64,000 nt of DNA from an uncultured Deferribacteraceae bacterium. Lineage in GTDB: Bacteria > Chrysiogenota > Deferribacteres > Deferribacterales > Mucispirillaceae. Position 1 is the stretch's first letter. Each line of letters opens with the position of its first letter. Position numbers and translations under genes: made by a program. The notes beneath the pieces are model-generated. The model saw only the letters and a program-made list of their open reading frames with translations. It did not search any database and was not told the origin of the DNA. Location of the stretch: positions 1-64,000 of the forward strand of contig CAMRCY010000010.1 of assembly GCA_947041165.1 (NCBI GenBank), written 5' to 3'. Below are positions 58,627 to 64,000 of the stretch, piece by piece.

Positions 58627-59207
58627 TAATTCTCCTTTTTTACGTACCAAATATTTTGTTCAAGTTCAATCCAGGTTACTCTATTGTTTTTTTTCAAGGT
58701 GTCTAAACTAATCACCAAGATACTGTTCTTAATACTATCAATTTCTATCTCTATTTCATATAATTTATAATTCAATAAAGCTAGTGTAGGGTTTGCTAAA
58801 TATAATTTTGTTTTAATAAACAAAATTCCAATAATAATTAGTAATATAAATAAAACAATAGTGTTTTGTGCTTCACTTATATCGATAGATATTAAGGGAA
58901 TAGTGTACGTAATTAAAAAAGTGAGAGGTTCAAAGCTTTTATCCTTTATTTCTAAGATATTATATGAAGGGTTCATAGTTCCTTTGAAAATAAATTTAAT
59001 ATTTAGGTAAGTGATAAATGAATAAATGATAAAGACAAAAAATATCATAGGGACGATATTAGCACTTAATAGTTTTTTCCACCCAATAAAAACTGCATCT
59101 GATTGAAAGGAAATAGGTATATTGATTGTTAAACAAGTTATTAAGAAAAAAAACACTAAAAGAGATAATATATATAATTTAACTTTCAGACAGTTGTTCT
59201 TACTCAA
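58626..59207 (-). CDS. kwaA: Kiwa anti-phage membrane protein KwaA
   Basis: 193 residues with four predicted membrane helices (about 10-30, 48-70, 94-110, 113-132) and a soluble C-terminal tail ending near a Trp-rich segment. Size, topology and the position just upstream of a DUF4868 gene match KwaA, the inner-membrane sensor of the Kiwa system. The primary sequence alone would not identify it. It starts at TTG 59207 after a full AGGAGGT ribosome site. Confidence 0.7.
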   Translation of the reverse strand: MSKNNCLKVKLYILSLLVFFFLITCLTINIPISFQSDAVFIGWKKLLSANIVPMIFFVFIIYSFITYLNIKFIFKGTMNPSYNILEIKDKSFEPLTFLITYTIPLISIDISEAQNTIVLFILLIIIGILFIKTKLYLANPTLALLNYKLYEIEIEIDSIKNSILVISLDTLKKNNRVTWIELEQNIWYVKKEN

Positions 59208-59795
59208 TATGGCTACCTCCTAGCATCTTCCATTAGATAATATTTATAACTCATCAGTTATTTGATTTTATAAAACATTCTAATTATCGATACATATAAC
59301 TTTAAATATATTTGATAGATAGTTTATATAAATTCTTGCTTTTGATAAATCCATAACCTTTAGTTATAACTACTTAACTATTCTTTATTTATTGGAAAAA
59401 TATGTAACTTCAATTATTTTCAATACTAACATACACAATATGTTTATTGCAATGTATTTGTTAAATAGCAATATTAATTAAATTAATTCAAATGATGTGA
59501 CTAACTAGAATTTTAGATTGTATTGAATTGCGATAATTTTATAACTTATTGTGTGATAGGATAGAGATTGAGTATAGAGCAGTTTGTTGCAGTTGAGTTA
59601 ATATAGAGTTTATTAAAATGATTTTAATAAATAAAACAGATGAGTTTGATAATTGTAACAACCTATAATTATAAAAATGATATATAATGAGAATTGTTTT
59701 AGATCACGTTAATATAAATAGATCAAGGTATATCAATAAAGAGAAAAAATCAGGACATGCTTATAGATGGTTTTATTATATAGCCGTCCTAAATC
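59208..59795. other. AT-rich gap between Mor-like gene and Kiwa genes
   Basis: 588 bases, very AT-rich. No ORF of useful length. It should contain the promoter of kwaAB and possibly an end of the Mu-like element, but I cannot recognise transposase-binding repeats or a target-site duplication. Confidence 0.4.
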
Positions 59796-60089
59796 TCACT
59801 CTTCTTGATCTAAGAAATTTTCTATTGTGATATACTTTGCAGATACAATATTTCTAATTTGCACCTCAGTAAGATTATGTTTAATTGCAAGTTCTGCTGT
59901 ATTAAAACCAGTGTGTTCTTTTCTGATTTTACTATTTCTATCTTTACGATATAAAGCATCAACTTTAGGGATATATTGAATAGTGCCACCGATTTTTTTT
60001 GATAATTCTATCGCTTTGTCGATACCGATAATCTCAACTACATCCCTATAATTTTCTGCAAAATCATCTATAATTATTTTATTAGACAT
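59796..60089 (-). CDS. Mor transcription activator family protein
   Basis: 97 residues. The pattern IGGTIQYIPKVDALYRKDRNSKIRKEH followed by TAELAIKHNLTEVQIRNIV matches the Mor/C family of phage Mu middle and late gene activators: a dimerisation strand with YIP, then a helix-turn-helix. AAGGTGA ribosome site before ATG 60089. Located two genes after the MuB-like gene, it probably activates element genes. Confidence 0.82.
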   Translation of the reverse strand: MSNKIIIDDFAENYRDVVEIIGIDKAIELSKKIGGTIQYIPKVDALYRKDRNSKIRKEHTGFNTAELAIKHNLTEVQIRNIVSAKYITIENFLDQEE

Positions 60090-60196
60090 ATAAATTCACC
60101 TTGTTCATTATTAGAGTATGCAACTGATTTTTGATTTTCAAAATCATAATACAATGTTAATTTTTTCTCACAACTATATGGTATTATTTTTTTCAT
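60074..60196 (-). CDS. 40-codon small protein between MuB-like and Mor-like genes
   Basis: ATG 60196 follows GGAGAG at good spacing. The 40 codons start MKKIIPYSCEKKLTLYYDFE and end in FICLIK before TAA. It overlaps the Mor-like start by 16 bases and starts six bases after the MuB-like stop, so the three genes form one tight run. No family recognised. Confidence 0.55.
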   Translation of the reverse strand: MKKIIPYSCEKKLTLYYDFENQKSVAYSNNEQGEFICLIK

Positions 60197-60201
60197 AATT
60201 A

Positions 60202-61437
60202 TTACTCTCCTAAATTGATATTATTTACAACATCAGCTGTTATAGTTTTTTCTCCATAATTAGCACAATAGTTCATCAAACGTATCATTATATTATTGAT
60301 AGCAAGCGGATAAGCGAATGATATTTGATTGCCTAATCTATCTGTTTTAGATAAACCTTTTTCAACGAGTGAGATCGCATCAACACTTATTATTTTAGTG
60401 ATATCGCCTTTTGCCATACGCACACGATGAGTAATATAATCGGTTACTTGTTTATCAATAGGATAAACTTTTGCATGTGTAATTCTTGCAGCAACTTCAC
60501 GAATATCTGTATTTGCAGAACCGAACAATCTTGTTTCAAGCTCACTTTGACCAACTAAAATAATACCTAGTAATCTTGTTAATCCATCTTTCATTTCCCA
60601 TATTCTTTTTAAAAATTTAAGAGTCATTACAGGTATGTCATGAGCTTCCTCGATTATAAGAATTGTTTTTTCATTATTAACAGATCTATCAATTAACAGC
60701 TTTTTAACTTGTCTTGATAACGCTTCAATACCTGATTTTGGTTGCTGTTCTGTTAGATCATAAACACAGGCTTGAAGTATTAATTTTGCATTAAGTCTAG
60801 TTTTATCTATCGACTCTGGATATATGACATGACATTTTTTATTAACCTTTAGCTCTTCAATAAATTTAGATAGTATTGTTGTTTTACCACTTCCTACTTG
60901 TCCTGTTATAACTGCAAACCCTCCAAACTCTGCAACTTCTTTCATCACTTCTAGTGCGTATGCATGAGGAGATGCAAGATATATTTCTGACTCTCTTTTA
61001 ATATCTAGTGAGAACGGATTATTTTTTAATCCAAAAAACTGTAATGTGTGTTGCTCTAACATAGTAACCTCCATAAAATAATTTAGTAACTCTTCTTCTG
61101 TTTTAATATCAATATCTACTTTGTTTTTATCATTGTCTTTGTCGCTATTTCGAGATAGATTATTAATCTGAAGTTCTCTCCAAATATCACTTGTTGCGAT
61201 GTTTTTTGCTAATAGAATATGTTTAAAGTTTTCCTCTACAGCTCTTTCAATCTTCTCTCTAAAATTAGTAACTCGTTTTAACTCTGTTCCATTATTTATG
61301 AGATACCCTATTGATGTTTTACTTATATTAATTTCATAACTAGCAAGTATCTTTGCGAACTTTCCAACGGAACAGCTTGCCGTATTTAAAATAGTTTTAA
61401 GAATTATTGGTGATGGTTTTAATATTACTCTTGGCAT
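60202..61437 (-). CDS. MuB-like AAA+ transposition ATPase
   Basis: 411 residues. N-terminal helix-turn-helix-like region, then an ExeA/MuB-type AAA+ domain: FFGLKNNPFSLD (typical lead-in), Walker A GQVGSGKTT at about 179-187, Walker B TILIIEEAHD at about 250-259. In Mu, MuB binds target DNA and activates MuA. GGAGG ribosome site; starts 66 bases after the transposase stop. Confidence 0.88.
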   Translation of the reverse strand: MPRVILKPSPIILKTILNTASCSVGKFAKILASYEINISKTSIGYLINNGTELKRVTNFREKIERAVEENFKHILLAKNIATSDIWRELQINNLSRNSDKDNDKNKVDIDIKTEEELLNYFMEVTMLEQHTLQFFGLKNNPFSLDIKRESEIYLASPHAYALEVMKEVAEFGGFAVITGQVGSGKTTILSKFIEELKVNKKCHVIYPESIDKTRLNAKLILQACVYDLTEQQPKSGIEALSRQVKKLLIDRSVNNEKTILIIEEAHDIPVMTLKFLKRIWEMKDGLTRLLGIILVGQSELETRLFGSANTDIREVAARITHAKVYPIDKQVTDYITHRVRMAKGDITKIISVDAISLVEKGLSKTDRLGNQISFAYPLAINNIMIRLMNYCANYGEKTITADVVNNINLGE

Positions 61438-61503
61438 ATATTAGCCTCCATTATTTTTAGCTGTATCTCTTTTTATAGTTTTATTGTTTCTAATTTAATT
61501 CTT

Positions 61504-63258
61504 TTAAGCATTTAATTGTTTAGTGTTTACATCTTTATCAATCATTTTATGTATGTCAGTTAAGGTTATGGATATCGGAACTCCAGCAGGGTAGAGGCTT
61601 TTAATCTTACTGTTTATTATAGGTGTAATTCTTCCATATTCTGCAACATATTGACGTAGGATTTCGTTAATAGGTATCAATCTATAGTCATCAGGATTTG
61701 GCACAACATCATATTTTTTCTGCTCTTTAGTAAGTGGCAAATGGATATTAGGTGTAATTGATTGCACACCTTTTCTTCTAATAGCAGATATATTATTTTG
61801 CGTTGTTTTAACTTCATACTCACCAATATTTGAAGGTGGTATAGATTGCCTTTTACCCTTGTTACCTTTATATTCTACGCCCCATTTTTCATATGCTATT
61901 AGTTCAAGTTCTTGTTTACTCTTCTCCAACTTAGTTAGAGGAAGAGATTTGTAATCACCAAATATTACTGCATCATCAGTTATATGACGTCCATATTTAT
62001 CAGCTATTAATGGTTTACAAGTCCAAACTTTTCCATCGTAATGTATATCAATAGATGGGTACTCATATGCGTTTGCTTTAATAATTACTCTTTGTTTTAC
62101 AGCATTAACATCAGGACATTGATAGATACGTCCATCGTAACTAATTCTACGATTTCCATCAGCTTTACGAGTAACAGCAGGTTTATGTTGTAATGTTTTA
62201 AATAATATTTCATTAGGAACAATTCTTAATTCTTTATCTTTAATATTGAGCCATAAATCAGTTCTACGTTTATTATTTCTAAATACTTTATTGCAATTAA
62301 AGTTGATACACCAATCAAGTGCTACTTTATTTAACATCTCTAAATTATCAATTTTCATACGTTTGAGATTGCTTTCAAAATTGTTACCTATGATACGCAT
62401 AAGCCCTTCAACCATACCTTTAGCTCTAGGATTACCTGCTTGATGTAACTCAATTTTAACATCAAGTGCTTCAAATAAATTTTGCATAACTTTTGAACGC
62501 AGTATCGATCCTTTGTCAGAGTATAAAATATTTGGAACACCATGAATTTGATACTTACCTTTATAATCAACATTAAGCGTTTTAAATATTAACGAACTTT
62601 TCTCCTGAAAAGCTCTATAGAAAAAATCTGCACCATCTTCTGCACGTTCTCCAGATGTATAATAATACCAGAAGAAAAACGATCCAGAACAGTGATCAAC
62701 TATTACAAATCGTAGCAGTTCTTGTCTAATCTTTTTAGCTTCTTTTACAATTTTATTTTTATAAAATAAACGATCAACATCACGTTCAGCAAGTCCACCT
62801 TTATTTTTAAGATGCCACTGCAAACAGTTCGTAATATCAAACTGCCAAACATGATTAGGATATAAACTAATTAATTGTTTATGTGGAGTAGGTAGGGATA
62901 ACGACTTTCTATCAAGGTTACGCATTTGCAATAAAGTGCATATACGAGCATATCCTACAGGTATAATAATTCCAGATTCAATCATATCTGAAACAGCCTT
63001 TTTAACAGAGTTTGTAAAATCACCATTTAACCTTTTTGATATATTAACTCTTGTCGCAATTTCATTAAGAATATCATCAGTAACTTTTGTCTCACCTTTG
63101 TCTACCCTTACAGCACGTTTACGCACGCCAGCATTGTTTAGTGAACGCCATATTGATTGACGAGCTACACCGTAAAATTCTGCAAGTTGATCGATACGAT
63201 TTGATAGTTCTCTACCTTTAAGTAAATGTATTTCATTTAAAATATAATTAATATCCAT
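61504..63258 (-). CDS. MuA-like DDE transposase
   Basis: 584 residues. N-terminal helix-turn-helix (EFYGVARQSIWRSLNNAG), then an integrase-type RNase H core with the catalytic triad D141 (WQFDIT), D248 (YSDKGS) and E284 (AKGMVEG), spacing D-35-E. A Mu-type C-terminal region follows (RRISYDGRIYQCP). The gene looks intact. Ribosome site AGAGG before ATG 63258. Confidence 0.9.
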   Translation of the reverse strand: MDINYILNEIHLLKGRELSNRIDQLAEFYGVARQSIWRSLNNAGVRKRAVRVDKGETKVTDDILNEIATRVNISKRLNGDFTNSVKKAVSDMIESGIIIPVGYARICTLLQMRNLDRKSLSLPTPHKQLISLYPNHVWQFDITNCLQWHLKNKGGLAERDVDRLFYKNKIVKEAKKIRQELLRFVIVDHCSGSFFFWYYYTSGERAEDGADFFYRAFQEKSSLIFKTLNVDYKGKYQIHGVPNILYSDKGSILRSKVMQNLFEALDVKIELHQAGNPRAKGMVEGLMRIIGNNFESNLKRMKIDNLEMLNKVALDWCINFNCNKVFRNNKRRTDLWLNIKDKELRIVPNEILFKTLQHKPAVTRKADGNRRISYDGRIYQCPDVNAVKQRVIIKANAYEYPSIDIHYDGKVWTCKPLIADKYGRHITDDAVIFGDYKSLPLTKLEKSKQELELIAYEKWGVEYKGNKGKRQSIPPSNIGEYEVKTTQNNISAIRRKGVQSITPNIHLPLTKEQKKYDVVPNPDDYRLIPINEILRQYVAEYGRITPIINSKIKSLYPAGVPISITLTDIHKMIDKDVNTKQLNA

Positions 63259-63273
63259 AGCTAAATAATACCT

Positions 63274-64000
63274 CTACTTCTCATCAATATTATGCTTTCT
63301 AAAATCTCGAGGAAGTAGCATTCTATCTGATTTTTCTATTTCATTATCATCCATATAAAGTCTATCAAGATACACACCACTGTTATTTAATTTCACTCTT
63401 ATATCATCCAGTAACTTAAAACTTAACACAAGACAACCGCCAAAAATATGTTGATTTCTCTCTGATAAATCGATGTCAGTTAGTTTGTTCATATCAAAAA
63501 ATATTGATGTTATTCTGTCCTCTATAGATTTTAATTCTTTAAATGCAGGCAGTTCACATTCATCTATGTTAAACTCTTTTCCAGTAGTATAATTATTGAT
63601 TTTACGTTTATACTCCTCAGACTCAAGGCGTGCATCTTCACGTCCTTTTGATAACTCTCTATTTAATTCTTCTTTAGCAATAATTACTCTTTCTTTCTCT
63701 TTTATGATCTCGTCTTTAGCTTCAATTACAGTAATAAGTGCCTCTTTAAGTTTATCTGTATCAGCGAGGTTTACGATCTCTCCATCGATTGATATTGCAT
63801 CATCAAGTATTTCAAACGTACCTGATTTGGTTGAAGATTTTAATTTTCTAAGTTCTTTATATCCGATTCCAAGATTGCCGATGGTCAGTAAAAACTGTTC
63901 TCCAAATGTTTCAAGATTAGATAAATCTTCATCTATCTTTGATCTTGTGTAGCCTATTGATATACAATATTTTTCCCAAGTTTCAGCCCCTTTAATTTCT
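63274..64000 (-). CDS. Coiled-coil protein of a Mu-like element, partial (runs off right edge)
   Basis: The frame is open from 64000 to TAG 63274-63276, 242 codons, so the N-terminus is missing. The visible start reads ..EIKGAETWEKYCISIGYTRSKIDED, similar to phage proteins that begin with WxxYCxxxGxSR-type segments, then a long Glu/Lys coiled coil and a compact C-terminal part. 15 bases before the transposase. Possibly an early regulatory protein; family not recognised with confidence. Confidence 0.65.
   Translation of the reverse strand, partial: EIKGAETWEKYCISIGYTRSKIDEDLSNLETFGEQFLLTIGNLGIGYKELRKLKSSTKSGTFEILDDAISIDGEIVNLADTDKLKEALITVIEAKDEIIKEKERVIIAKEELNRELSKGREDARLESEEYKRKINNYTTGKEFNIDECELPAFKELKSIEDRITSIFFDMNKLTDIDLSERNQHIFGGCLVLSFKLLDDIRVKLNNSGVYLDRLYMDDNEIEKSDRMLLPRDFRKHNIDEK

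Larger units (their letters stand above)
59796..64000 (-). mobile_element. Mu-like transposable element, partial
   Basis: Minus-strand cluster of a coiled-coil protein (cut by the right edge), MuA-like transposase, MuB-like ATPase, a 40-codon ORF and a Mor-like activator. No capsid, tail or lysis genes follow before ordinary genes resume at 57460, so either a phage remnant or a compact transposon. The true ends are not identified; the Kiwa genes may lie inside. Confidence 0.75.

Overview
The window looks like a chromosomal segment of an AT-rich, Gram-negative, flagellated, anaerobic-type bacterium. Supporting signs are outer-membrane barrels and lipoproteins, an LptF/LptG-type permease, FliD and FliS, a small multihaem c-type cytochrome, molybdate uptake genes, MqnA (futalosine route to menaquinone) and split b/b' subunits in the ATP synthase operon. 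Deferribacterota-like is my best guess. Campylobacterota share several of these traits, but an intact mutL argues against Campylobacter or Helicobacter. The taxonomic call is inference and no marker gene was searched.

Layout. Positions 1-2316 (minus strand) hold a lipoprotein astacin-type metalloprotease whose stop overlaps the start of a second lipoprotein that runs off the left edge. Positions 2697-8908 are a tandem family of exported, cysteine-paired Sel1-repeat (Hcp-like) proteins: six intact genes and one broken copy, with two leader types. Positions 8988-19027 carry a CreD-like membrane protein, L-asparaginase, a Thr-rich outer-membrane protein, an MFS carrier, LarB, a solute-binding lipoprotein, a NusG-II protein, a Gx transporter and phosphoglycerate kinase. 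Positions 19185-26049 are the F1Fo operon (b', b, delta, alpha, gamma, beta, epsilon) plus a lipoprotein; Fo a and c are not here. Positions 27265-35813 (minus) contain ileS-lspA-purH-purD, then purE-tsaC and a triheme cytochrome. Positions 35980-40916 (plus) contain a Dsb-like protein, mutL-miaA and an orphan peptide-type ABC ATPase. Positions 41171-51360 (minus) contain mqnA, a PAP2 phosphatase, leuB, an LptF/G-like permease, fliS, fliD and modABC. Positions 51650-57460 contain a DMT exporter, a NERD protein, an exported argininosuccinate-lyase-like enzyme and a porin. Positions 57625-64000 (minus) hold a Kiwa anti-phage pair (KwaA, KwaB) next to a Mu-type transposition module (Mor-like activator, a 40-codon ORF, a MuB-like ATPase, a MuA-like DDE transposase and a coiled-coil protein cut by the right edge).

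Two things stand out. First, the Kiwa pair sits directly downstream of Mu-like transposition genes and may be cargo of a mobile element. Second, many longer intergenic regions carry their own private tandem-repeat array (periods of about 15 to 117 bp) with no sequence shared between loci that I could see. In at least two places the repeat unit includes the 3' end of a neighbouring gene and is bounded by a 9-11 bp microhomology, which suggests how the arrays arise. No rRNA, tRNA, CRISPR array or riboswitch was recognised.
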